This document shows positions 1 to 5,898 of a stretch of 10,219 nt of DNA, piece by piece. Origin of the DNA: Alphaproteobacteria bacterium UBA6544 (lineage in GTDB: Bacteria; Pseudomonadota; Alphaproteobacteria; UBA8366); NCBI GenBank assembly GCA_002434595.1, contig DJKK01000346.1, positions 1 to 10,219 of the forward strand, written 5' to 3'. Position 1 is the first letter of the stretch. Each line of letters opens with the position of its first letter. The notes under the pieces were generated by a model, which did no database searches, was not told the DNA's origin, and saw only the letters and a list, made by a program, of their open reading frames with translations. Both the position numbers and the translations under genes were made by a program.

Positions 1-302
1 GTCCAGGGCCGATTGGTGCACAAGGGGTGCCGCTGACACCGCGACGCAGTCTGGCCGTCGATCCCAAGTACATTCCCTTCGGCGCACCGATTTGGCTCGA
101 TACGGTTTGGCCAGGCGGCGGCAAACGGCCCTTGCGGCGTCTATTGATCGCGCAGGACGCGGGTAACGCCATTAAGGGACCGATCCGAGGTGATTTCTTC
201 TGGGGTTACGGAAAGGATGCACTTGCGGAAGCAGGACGGATGAAAAGCCGCGGACGCTATTACATACTGTTGCCGCATTCGACCGCTGTACCAATCTCCT
301 GA
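1..302 (+). CDS. mltA: Membrane-bound lytic murein transglycosylase A (MltA), C-terminal part
   Basis: The gene enters from the left edge; the reading frame starts at base 3 and gives 99 residues to a TGA stop. MltA cleaves the glycan strands of peptidoglycan in the periplasm, forming 1,6-anhydro-muramyl ends. The visible part is the C-terminal '3D' domain, named for three conserved aspartates: they appear in SLAVD, IWLDT and IAQDAGNAIKG. The last motif carries the family's catalytic aspartate, followed by the typical RGDFFWG and GRMKSRGRYYILLP ending. The N-terminal signal/lipobox and the first domain lie outside the window. The tail after YYILLP (HSTAVPIS) is slightly longer than usual but otherwise normal. 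A 62-base gap separates it from the next gene. The family call is firm. Confidence 0.9.
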   Translation, partial: PGPIGAQGVPLTPRRSLAVDPKYIPFGAPIWLDTVWPGGGKRPLRRLLIAQDAGNAIKGPIRGDFFWGYGKDALAEAGRMKSRGRYYILLPHSTAVPIS

Positions 303-340
303 AGCGTTGCGTTTCCCGGGTTCCGACCCCATTCTAGCGT

Positions 341-379
341 GTATACCAACAATCAGGATGTGCCATGGGGTATACCAAC
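341..379 (+). repeat. Short direct repeat at the start of the LUD-like gene
   Basis: GTATACCAAC occurs at 341-350 and again at 370-379. Including the next three bases, 12 of 13 positions agree. The copies are 29 bp apart, one just before the ribosome binding site and one immediately after the ATG of the LUD-like gene. It could be a small slipped duplication or a scar of the event that removed the gene's 5' half; a function is not evident. Confidence 0.45.
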
Positions 380-691
380 GATAACCGTCCGTATGTCGGC
401 ATCACCGGCACTTTCGCGGGCGTGGCGGAGACCGGCATGCTCATCATTGGATCCGGGCCGGAACACCCCAACACTCTCCATTTCCTGCCAGACACTCATG
501 TCGTTGTGGCACGGAAGAGCCAGACCGTCGGTTCCTACGAAGACGCTTGGGATCAAATCCGTGAAGGCGACTTGCCGCGGACGGTCAATTCCATTACTGG
601 ACCATCGCGCAGCGGCGATATCGAGCAGACGATCTTCATGAGGGAGCACGGAACACGGCCGATGCATATCGTGATGGTCGAGGATGAGTGA
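365..691 (+). CDS. LUD-domain (LutC/YkgG-like) protein, C-terminal half only
   Basis: This 108-residue product resembles the C-terminal half of LUD-domain proteins such as LutC, part of the LutABC iron-sulfur lactate-oxidation system. The match rests on VGITGTFAGVAETG (about residues 11-24), the LPDTHVVVA strand (about 41-49) and the ending ITGPSRSGDIEQT...HGTRPMHIVMV (about 77-105). Full-length relatives have roughly 200-220 residues, so the N-terminal half is missing. The frame closes at a TAG (335-337) upstream, and only 62 bases separate it from mltA, so the missing half is not hidden nearby. The ATG has an AGGA (355-358) at suitable spacing; a GTG at 341 would add only eight residues. 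The stop TGA overlaps the ATG of the Smr gene by one base, suggesting coupled translation. No lutA or lutB is in the window. It may be a decaying remnant or a short stand-alone protein; family call fairly sure, function unknown. Confidence 0.65.
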   Translation: MGYTNDNRPYVGITGTFAGVAETGMLIIGSGPEHPNTLHFLPDTHVVVARKSQTVGSYEDAWDQIREGDLPRTVNSITGPSRSGDIEQTIFMREHGTRPMHIVMVEDE

Positions 692-1257
692 TGGAAAGCG
701 GAGAGGACGAGGGCGACCTGTTCCGCCGGGCCATGCGGGACGTCAAACCGCTGAAGCAAAGTACGCCGCGGGTGAGGAGCGATAAAACTGCTCCGTTTCG
801 AGCATCTGGGACGGCAAAAACTGCAAACCCTAAACGGACGCTGCGCCCAAAGTCCGCGGCGCCCTCAGCGCCACATCTAAAACCCAGAGCGCCAACTTTG
901 CAGCACGGCGATACGGCCGGGCTCGATCGGCGTACCGGACAGCGTTTCAAACGGGGACAGCTGCCGGTCGAGGCACGGCTTGACCTGCACGGCATGACTC
1001 AGACCGAGGCGCATCGCGCGCTGAGCGCCTTCCTGGCCGGTCAGCAAACGGCAGGCCGACGCTGTGTCATCGTTGTGACGGGCAAGGGCGTCGGCAAGGA
1101 AGGTGGCGGCGTGCTGCGTAATGCCGTTCCGCGCTGGCTGAACGAAGCGCCCAATCGCGACAAGGTTCTGGCCTTTGAGTATGCCCGCCAGAAGGATGGC
1201 GGAGCGGGGGCACTCTATGTCCTGTTAAGGCGTCGGCGGGCGGGATCACCGGGATGA
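691..1257 (+). CDS. Smr-domain protein (MutS2 C-terminal-like nuclease domain)
   Basis: The product has 188 residues. The first 90 or so are basic, rich in Pro, Ala, Lys and Arg, and probably disordered. A Smr domain follows at about residues 96-181: LDLHGMTQTEAHRAL (97-111), the VIVVTGKG strand-loop (126-133), GVLRNAVPRWL (140-150) and GGAGALYVLLRR (170-181). Smr domains in other proteins act as DNA- or RNA-cleaving or nicking modules, and LDLHG and TGKG are their hallmark motifs. The cellular role of these stand-alone alphaproteobacterial forms is not established. I chose ATG 691, which overlaps the previous stop (TGATG), over a GTG directly before it that adds one residue. The stop overlaps the next start by four bases (ATGA), so the two genes are very likely co-translated. 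It should not be called mutS: the ATPase and mismatch-recognition domains are absent. Confidence 0.88.
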   Translation: MESGEDEGDLFRRAMRDVKPLKQSTPRVRSDKTAPFRASGTAKTANPKRTLRPKSAAPSAPHLKPRAPTLQHGDTAGLDRRTGQRFKRGQLPVEARLDLHGMTQTEAHRALSAFLAGQQTAGRRCVIVVTGKGVGKEGGGVLRNAVPRWLNEAPNRDKVLAFEYARQKDGGAGALYVLLRRRRAGSPG

Positions 1258-1604
1258 CGCCGCTTGGCGTGAAACTTCGGGAGCTGCGGCGGCGCAGGGG
1301 TGTTACCTTGTCGGAAATGGCAGCGGCGCTCGACGTCACGCCTGCCTATCTCTCTGCGCTGGAGCATGGTCAGCGCGGTCGTCTGACGACCCTAAGGCTG
1401 CATCAGATCTGCGCCTATTTCGACATCATTTGGGACGAGGCGGATGACTTACGCCGGCTTGCCGATCTCTCGCATCCCAAGGTCACCATCGACACCTCGG
1501 AACTCTCACCCGAAGCAACGGAACTTGCAAACCGGCTATCGGAGAAAATTGGCGAATTGAAAGAGGAACAGGTGACCGCAATGCTGGCCACCCTCAAATC
1601 ATGA
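1254..1604 (+). CDS. XRE-family helix-turn-helix transcriptional regulator
   Basis: This 116-residue cytoplasmic protein starts with a Cro/C1-type HTH at about residues 4-60: GVKLRELRRRRGVTLSEMA, then the recognition region VTPAYLSALEHGQRG with the turn and the conserved S-x-x-E pattern. The C-terminal third is charged and helical (ELSPEATELANRL onward) and probably dimerises; no ligand-binding or peptidase domain is visible. Its ATG overlaps the Smr gene stop by four bases, so it belongs to the same transcript. It ends 9 bases before the convergent hslU stop. It is a small stand-alone regulator whose targets cannot be read from the sequence; autoregulation or control of the Smr gene would be guesses. 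No toxin or phage genes adjoin it, so I do not read it as an antitoxin or a phage repressor. Confidence 0.85.
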   Translation: MTPLGVKLRELRRRRGVTLSEMAAALDVTPAYLSALEHGQRGRLTTLRLHQICAYFDIIWDEADDLRRLADLSHPKVTIDTSELSPEATELANRLSEKIGELKEEQVTAMLATLKS

Positions 1605-1613
1605 CGGTAGGCG

Positions 1614-2924
1614 CTACAGAATAAACTTGCTGAGATCAGTATCCTTGGCGAGGTCGGAGACCTGGGTGCGGACGTATTCTGCGTCGATCGTCACTGTGTC
1701 GCCTTTGCGATCTGTCGCGGTGAAGGAAATCTCGTCGAGCAATTTTTCCAGCACGGTGTGCAGCCGTCGTGCGCCGATGTTCTCGACATGGGCGTTCACT
1801 TCGGCGGCGAGACGGGCCAACTCGTCAATTGCATTCTCGGTGAATTCGAGGTCGACCCCTTCGGTTCCCATCAATGCCACATACTGTTTGACCAGGCTGT
1901 TTTCTGGCTCCCGCAGAATGCGGCCGAAATCTTCTTCCGACAGTGCCCTCAGCTCGACGCGGATTGGAAGGCGGCCCTGCAGTTCCGGCAAAAGGTCGGA
2001 CGGTTTGGCGACGTGGAAAGCGCCGGAAGCGATAAAGAGGACGTAGTCTGTCTTCACCGGGCCGTGCTTGGTTGACACCGTCGTGCCCTCGATCAAGGGT
2101 AGCAGGTCGCGCTGCACGCCCTCGCGGCTAACATCCGCGCCGTAGCGTTCGGTGCGGGCACAGATCTTGTCCAGCTCGTCGAGGAAGACAATGCCATTTT
2201 GCTCGACGATATCAATCGCCTCACGCACGATCTTGTCTTCGTCGACCAGCTTGTCGCCCTCTTCATCGATGAGCACTTCGTAGGATTCCGCAACCGTCAT
2301 GCGCCGCGATTTTGTGCGTCCGCCGAACGCCTTTCCCATCATGTCGTTGAGATTGATCATGCCCATCTGAGCGCCTGGTGCGCCCGGGATATCGAAGGTC
2401 GGCAGGCCCATGGAACCGGCATCCGAAACTTCGAGCTCCACCTCCTTGTCGTCGAGTTCGCCGCTCCGCAGTTTCTGGCGAAAACTGTCCCGGGTCGCCT
2501 TGCTCGCGCCCTCGCCGACAAGCGCGTCAAGCACCCTCTCCTCGGCCTGTAGTTCGGCTTTCGCGCGGACTTCCTGGCGATGTGTGTTCCGCACCATGTG
2601 GATCGCCGTCTCGACTAGGTCGCGGACGATCTGCTCGACATCGCGGCCGACATATCCCACTTCGGTGAACTTGGTTGCCTCCACCTTAAGGAACGGCGCC
2701 TTGTCAAGCTTGGCCAGGCGGCGCGCTATCTCTGTCTTGCCCACACCGGTCGGCCCGATCATCAGGATGTTTTTGGGCAGGACCTCTTCCCGCAGCTCAT
2801 CGGGCAGCTGCTGGCGACGCCACCGGTTGCGCAGCGCGACAGCCACGGCACGCTTGGCATCGTTCTGGCCGACGATATGGCGGTCGAGTTCCGAGACGAT
2901 CTCGCGCGGGCTAAAATTGGTCAT
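1614..2924 (-). CDS. hslU: ATP-dependent protease ATPase subunit HslU (ClpY)
   Basis: HslU is the hexameric AAA+ unfoldase that feeds substrates to the HslV peptidase in the cytoplasm. The 436 residues match the family length. Visible elements are: the N-terminal SPREIVSELDRHIVGQ; Walker A GPTGVGKT (57-64); the GYVG pore loop (90-93) that grips substrate; a charged insertion (I) domain at about 110-230; Walker B IVFLDE (245-250); the FIASGAFH sensor-1 region (297-304); GRLPIRVEL (317-325); and sensor-2 GARRLHT (384-390). The C-terminus DLSKFIL is the tail that docks into HslV and activates it. Its ATG overlaps the hslV stop by four bases, giving coupled, near-stoichiometric synthesis. All key residues are present. 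The call is certain. Confidence 0.98.
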   Translation of the reverse strand: MTNFSPREIVSELDRHIVGQNDAKRAVAVALRNRWRRQQLPDELREEVLPKNILMIGPTGVGKTEIARRLAKLDKAPFLKVEATKFTEVGYVGRDVEQIVRDLVETAIHMVRNTHRQEVRAKAELQAEERVLDALVGEGASKATRDSFRQKLRSGELDDKEVELEVSDAGSMGLPTFDIPGAPGAQMGMINLNDMMGKAFGGRTKSRRMTVAESYEVLIDEEGDKLVDEDKIVREAIDIVEQNGIVFLDELDKICARTERYGADVSREGVQRDLLPLIEGTTVSTKHGPVKTDYVLFIASGAFHVAKPSDLLPELQGRLPIRVELRALSEEDFGRILREPENSLVKQYVALMGTEGVDLEFTENAIDELARLAAEVNAHVENIGARRLHTVLEKLLDEISFTATDRKGDTVTIDAEYVRTQVSDLAKDTDLSKFIL

Positions 2925-3463
2925 ACGGTCTCCAGGACGACAGTTTCGTTGGTATAGATGCAGATATCAGCGGCGATCTGCATGGCCCGCCGGGCGATCG
3001 CCTCGGCATCCATGTCGTCGCGGTCCGCGAGTGCACGCGCCGCGGCTAGCGCATAGTTGCCGCCGGAGCCGATGCCGATCAAGCCGTCTTCCGGCTCGAG
3101 GACGTCACCGGTGCCGGATAGGATCAAAGAGACGGTAGGGTCGACAACCGCCATCATCGCCTCCAGACGGCGAAGGTAGCGGTCCGTTCGCCAGTCCTTA
3201 GCGAGTTCGACGCAGGCGCGCGTCAGCTGTTCCGGATATTGCTCCAGTTTCGCCTCCAGACGCTCGAACAGGGTGAAGGCGTCGGCGGTAGCGCCGGCAA
3301 ACCCAACGACGACCTTGCCTTCGGCGATGCGGCGTACCTTCGTCGCGTTGGATTTGATGACCGTCTGGCCAAGGCTGACTTGGCCGTCGCCAGCGACTAC
3401 GACCTTGCCACGCTTGCGGACCGAAAGGATGGTTGTGCCGTGCCAGGATTGGGAATCGCTCAT
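2921..3463 (-). CDS. hslV: ATP-dependent protease peptidase subunit HslV (ClpQ)
   Basis: HslV is the N-terminal-threonine peptidase of the HslUV complex, a proteasome beta-subunit relative that assembles into two stacked hexamers. With ATG at 3463 it has 180 residues. A nine-residue propeptide ending in HG precedes the catalytic Thr10 (mature Thr1) in TTILSVRK. Other conserved parts are VVVAGDGQVSLGQTV (21-35), the KVRR lysine region (42-45), GFAGATADAFTLFE (54-67), ELAKDWRTDR (86-95), IGSGG (131-135) and DICIYTN (166-172). The frame stays open upstream to 3544, but that extension has no family similarity and would bury the threonine, so it is rejected. Only a weak GGA ribosome binding site is visible. 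It is followed by hslU with a 4-base overlap. The 97-base gap to the SDR gene upstream holds a candidate promoter. Confidence 0.97.
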   Translation of the reverse strand: MSDSQSWHGTTILSVRKRGKVVVAGDGQVSLGQTVIKSNATKVRRIAEGKVVVGFAGATADAFTLFERLEAKLEQYPEQLTRACVELAKDWRTDRYLRRLEAMMAVVDPTVSLILSGTGDVLEPEDGLIGIGSGGNYALAAARALADRDDMDAEAIARRAMQIAADICIYTNETVVLETV

Positions 3464-3494
3464 GGTGCGTCCGATTCGATTTATAGTCGTCCCC

Positions 3495-3523
3495 ATGTGG
3501 CGAGGGTTTGCGCCCGGGTCAAG
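3495..3523 (-). promoter_or_regulatory. Candidate heat-shock (RpoH-type) promoter of hslVU
   Basis: Read on the minus strand, CCCTTGAC (CTTGAC at 3523-3518) is followed after 17 bases by CCACAT (3500-3495). This resembles the sigma-32 pattern CCCTTGAA...CCCCAT, with mismatches and slightly long spacing. It would start transcription near 3487, about 24 bases before the hslV ATG. A TATAAA (3485-3480) lies just downstream, but I found no -35 at standard distance for it. hslVU is heat-shock controlled in E. coli; use of this site here is inference. Confidence 0.35.
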
Positions 3524-3560
3524 GGCCGCGCTGCAGCACGGCACAGATCTCCTCGTTCGA

Positions 3561-4466
3561 TCAGTCGAGTTCCATTCCGTCCATGCCGGAATTCTTACGA
3601 CATTGTTCGATCATCTCGCGGATCTTCGGGCCGAGTGCGGCCGGGTCTTCCATCTGGTCGATTTCGGCGCCCCGCCGCCATCCTTCGCAGACCGCGACCA
3701 TGCCCGCACCTGCCTGGATGATACGGCCCGTAATGTCCTGCGCTTCCTCGCTGGCGAGATAGACGACGGTCGGCGAAACCCAGCTCGGATCGCGCACCTG
3801 CTTATCCTCCTCGGAGTATTCGCGCAGGTTGTCGGTCATCCGCGTGTAGGCGGTCGGCGAGATCGCATTGACGGTCACCCCGATGCGCGAGAGCTCACGC
3901 GCAGCGATGATGGTAAAGGCGGCAATCCCGGCCTTCGCGGCGCCATAGTTGGTCTGGCCGATATTGCCGTAGATGCCTGAGGTCGAACTAGTGTTGATAA
4001 TGCGACCCATGACTGGCTTTCCGTCGTCATTCTGCTTCGACATAGCGCGCCAGTAGGCGGCGGCATGGCGGGCAGGCGCGAAGGTGCCTTTGAGGTGAAC
4101 TTGGATGACTGAATCCCATTCGTCTTCGGTCATGTTGACGAGCATGCGGTCGCGCAGAATTCCGGCGTTATTGACGACAATATCCAGTGTGCCGAAGGTG
4201 TTGATCGCCTGGTCGACCATGGCCTTAGCACCGTCGAAACTGCTGACGTCGTCGCCATTGACCACGGCTTCACCGCCACCGGACTTGATTTCGTCGACCA
4301 CCTGCTGCGCCGGCGAGACATCGGCGCCCCGGCCGTCGACCGCGGCGCCCAGATCGTTGACGACGACTTTCGCCCCAGCTTTTGCAAGCTGCAACGCGTG
4401 CTGGCGCCCGACCCCGCGCGCCGCGCCGGTAACGATGGCCACCCGTCCTTTACATAAACCGGACAT
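3561..4466 (-). CDS. SDR family NAD-dependent oxidoreductase (MFE-2 / hydroxyacyl-CoA dehydrogenase-like)
   Basis: This 301-residue classical short-chain dehydrogenase has a complete Rossmann fold and active site. It shows TGAARGVG (13-20) for dinucleotide binding; VVVNDLG (34-40), whose acidic residue after strand 2 favours NAD over NADP; NNAG (99-102); catalytic Ser161; and the YxxxK pair Tyr174/Lys178 in NYGAAKAG. The NDLG segment, the inserted loop with DVSPAQQVVDEI and AGILRDRMLVNMTEDEWDSVIQVHLKG resemble the dehydrogenase domain of peroxisomal multifunctional enzyme type 2, which oxidises 3-hydroxyacyl-CoA. A role in fatty-acid or related acyl-CoA oxidation is therefore plausible but unproven. 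The C-terminal ~60 residues extend beyond a typical 250-residue FabG. The ATG has a strong AAGGGAAG ribosome binding site (4477-4470). It lies upstream of hslV on the same strand and diverges from hisB; no other beta-oxidation gene is in view. Confidence 0.88.
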   Translation of the reverse strand: MSGLCKGRVAIVTGAARGVGRQHALQLAKAGAKVVVNDLGAAVDGRGADVSPAQQVVDEIKSGGGEAVVNGDDVSSFDGAKAMVDQAINTFGTLDIVVNNAGILRDRMLVNMTEDEWDSVIQVHLKGTFAPARHAAAYWRAMSKQNDDGKPVMGRIINTSSTSGIYGNIGQTNYGAAKAGIAAFTIIAARELSRIGVTVNAISPTAYTRMTDNLREYSEEDKQVRDPSWVSPTVVYLASEEAQDITGRIIQAGAGMVAVCEGWRRGAEIDQMEDPAALGPKIREMIEQCRKNSGMDGMELD

Positions 4467-4494
4467 GTTCTTCCCTTTCTTGCTGATGTGTTGT

Positions 4495-4571
4495 GGTCAC
4501 CGGCCTTGTCTGCTGATGCCGCACGGAAATAATTTTCGAAGAAGTATCTAGCACGGTCACCGGCAATGTCT
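4495..4571. repeat. Imperfect 17-bp direct repeat pair in the SDR–hisB divergent region
   Basis: GGTCACCGGCCTTGTCT (4495-4511) recurs as GGTCACCGGCAATGTCT (4555-4571), identical except for two adjacent bases. The copies start exactly 60 bp apart, about six helical turns, so both would face the same side of the DNA. The shared GGTCACC core is itself nearly symmetrical. The pair brackets the candidate hisB promoter and lies between two divergent genes, so a binding site for a dimeric regulator is a reasonable reading. No matching known operator is recognised. Confidence 0.5.
4506..4533 (+). promoter_or_regulatory. Candidate sigma-70 promoter for the his operon
   Basis: TTGTCT (4506-4511) and AATAAT (4528-4533) are 16 bases apart, matching the TTGACA and TATAAT consensus at 4 and 5 of 6 positions. 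The -10 falls in the only AT-rich patch of this region. Transcription would start near 4540, leaving a leader of about 130 bases before hisB. The -35 overlaps the first copy of the 17-bp repeat. This is pattern matching only. Confidence 0.33.
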
Positions 4572-4608
4572 CGGCATTCCCGCGAAGAAGAGAGGTTACC
4601 TGACGGGT

Positions 4609-4641
4609 GGCGTCCGGCCGGACTTCCTGTTAAAAGACGCC
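4609..4641 (+). other. Palindrome and alternative inverted repeat in the hisB leader
   Basis: GTCCGGCCGGAC (4612-4623) is a perfect 12-bp palindrome. It overlaps the left arm of a second inverted repeat, GGCGTC (4609-4614) with GACGCC (4636-4641). In RNA the two pairings exclude each other, and the second ends 14 bases before the hisB ribosome binding site (GGGAG near 4655). It could be a protein-binding site, a regulatory hairpin or chance in GC-rich DNA. Confidence 0.3.
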
Positions 4642-4667
4642 GCGCCAATCAATCGGGAGACAGCGCC

Positions 4668-5267
4668 ATGCGTCAGGCCAGTGTCGAGCGCAACACCAAG
4701 GAGACCCAGATTTCCGCATCCGTCGATCTTGACGGGACGGGGAAATACGATGTTTCGACCGGAATCGGCTTCCTCGATCATATGATGGAACAGCTGTCGC
4801 GCCATAGCTTGATCGACTTAACGTTGCGCGCGCAGGGCGATCTTCATATCGATTTTCACCACACCACCGAGGATACCGGCTATGCCGTCGGCGAAGCGGT
4901 GAGCCGTGCGCTCGGCGACCGCGCTGGAATCAAGCGCTACGGTAGTGCGCTGATCCCGATGGACGAAACGCTGACGCGGGTCGCGCTCGACTGTTCCAAT
5001 CGGCCGTATCTCGTGTGGAAGGTCGACTTCTCGCGCCCGAAACTCGGTGAGATTGACACCGAATTGTTCCAGGAATGGTTCAAGGCCTTTGCGCAATCCG
5101 CCGGGCTGACTCTGCATGTCGAGACGCTCTACGGCGAGAATAATCACCACATCGTCGAATCCTGCTACAAGGGATTAGCACGGGCGCTCATGGCCGCTGT
5201 CGCCATCGATCCGCGAAAGGCTGACGCGGTGCCGTCGACCAAGGGTGTTCTCGGCGGCTCGCTTTGA
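4668..5267 (+). CDS. hisB: Imidazoleglycerol-phosphate dehydratase (HisB, monofunctional)
   Basis: HisB dehydrates imidazole glycerol phosphate to imidazole acetol phosphate in histidine synthesis. The 199 residues fit the monofunctional family; there is no fused histidinol-phosphatase domain as in E. coli. The manganese-binding histidine/glutamate motifs are intact: GFLDHMMEQLSRHS (34-47), the HHTTEDTGYAVGEA block (64-77), and the second cluster ENNHHIVESCYKGLARAL (157-174). I chose ATG 4668 because GGGAG precedes it at proper spacing and MRQASVERNTKET is the normal start. An in-frame ATG at 4566 would add 34 unconserved residues. It is the first gene of the his operon, and hisH begins one base after its stop. 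Confidence 0.98.
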   Translation: MRQASVERNTKETQISASVDLDGTGKYDVSTGIGFLDHMMEQLSRHSLIDLTLRAQGDLHIDFHHTTEDTGYAVGEAVSRALGDRAGIKRYGSALIPMDETLTRVALDCSNRPYLVWKVDFSRPKLGEIDTELFQEWFKAFAQSAGLTLHVETLYGENNHHIVESCYKGLARALMAAVAIDPRKADAVPSTKGVLGGSL

Positions 5268-5268
5268 G

Positions 5269-5895
5269 ATGACACTCGCGATTGTCGATTACGGATCTGG
5301 CAATTTACGCTCGGCGGTGAAAGGGTTCGAGAAATTCGCGAGCGAACCCGTCGCCGTAACCGCCGATCCGTATGCGGTCGCCCGGGCGGACCGGATCGTC
5401 CTGCCGGGGCAGGGCGCCTTTTCGGATTGTCACCGGGGGCTGTCGTCTCTCGATGGCATGATCGAGGCCCTGTCGCAGGCGGTGCTTGACCGCGCGGTTC
5501 CCTTTTTCGGCATCTGTGTAGGCATGCAATTGCTGGCGAGTGCAGGACTGGAACATGGCCGTCATGATGGCCTCGACTGGATTTCCGGTGAGGTGGCGCC
5601 TCTCGCGCTTGACGACGCGGTGCTCAAAATTCCCCATATGGGCTGGAACGAGTTAACCTTGCACCGCGAGCATCCAGTGCTCGATGGCGTGACGAATGGG
5701 GATCATGTCTACTTCGTGCACAGCTACCACTTTGTCGTTCGCGACCGTGATGCATTGGTCGCTACGACGGACTATGGCGGCGATCAGACAGCGATCGTTG
5801 GAAGGGACAACATGATAGGCACGCAGTTCCACCCGGAAAAGAGCCAAGCGACAGGATTGCGGATGATCGAAAACTTTTTTAGTTGGAGGCCTTGA
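5269..5895 (+). CDS. hisH: Imidazole glycerol phosphate synthase, glutamine amidotransferase subunit HisH
   Basis: HisH hydrolyses glutamine and channels ammonia to HisF, which makes imidazole glycerol phosphate and AICAR. The 208-residue class I (triad) amidotransferase begins with AIVDYGSGNLRS (4-15). It has PGQGAF (46-51), the nucleophile Cys83 in FGICVGMQLL (80-89), and catalytic His188 and Glu190 in QFHPEKSQ. MGWNEL (124-129) and YFVHSYHF (148-155) are also typical. An upstream in-frame ATG at 5245 lies inside hisB and is rejected. Its partner hisF lies two genes downstream, separated by the GNAT gene and hisA. Its 3' end carries GGAGG (5885-5889), the ribosome binding site for the next gene. 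Confidence 0.98.
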   Translation: MTLAIVDYGSGNLRSAVKGFEKFASEPVAVTADPYAVARADRIVLPGQGAFSDCHRGLSSLDGMIEALSQAVLDRAVPFFGICVGMQLLASAGLEHGRHDGLDWISGEVAPLALDDAVLKIPHMGWNELTLHREHPVLDGVTNGDHVYFVHSYHFVVRDRDALVATTDYGGDQTAIVGRDNMIGTQFHPEKSQATGLRMIENFFSWRP

Positions 5896-5898
5896 GCG

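Noticed and set aside
691..1257. Calling the Smr gene mutS or mutS2
   Set aside because: Only the small Smr domain is present; the MutS ATPase and clamp domains are absent.
1254..1604. XRE protein as an antitoxin or phage repressor
   Set aside because: There is no toxin gene, integrase or phage gene nearby; the neighbours are core chromosomal genes.
2410..3138. A 242-residue plus-strand ORF antisense to hslU and hslV
   Set aside because: It is a GC-rich shadow of two certain genes; its composition (Ser/Arg-rich) and lack of motifs show it is not coding.
3464..3544. An N-terminal extension of HslV of 27 residues
   Set aside because: The frame is open, but the extension has no family similarity and would lie far ahead of the catalytic threonine; ATG 3463 gives the usual start.
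4486..4551. A 21-residue ORF ahead of hisB as a histidine attenuation leader peptide
   Set aside because: It contains only two separate histidines, mostly lies upstream of the candidate transcription start, and no terminator/antiterminator pair with a U-tract follows.
4566..4667. An N-terminal extension of HisB of 34 residues
   Set aside because: It is open in frame but unconserved in character, and ATG 4668 has a good ribosome binding site and the family-typical start.
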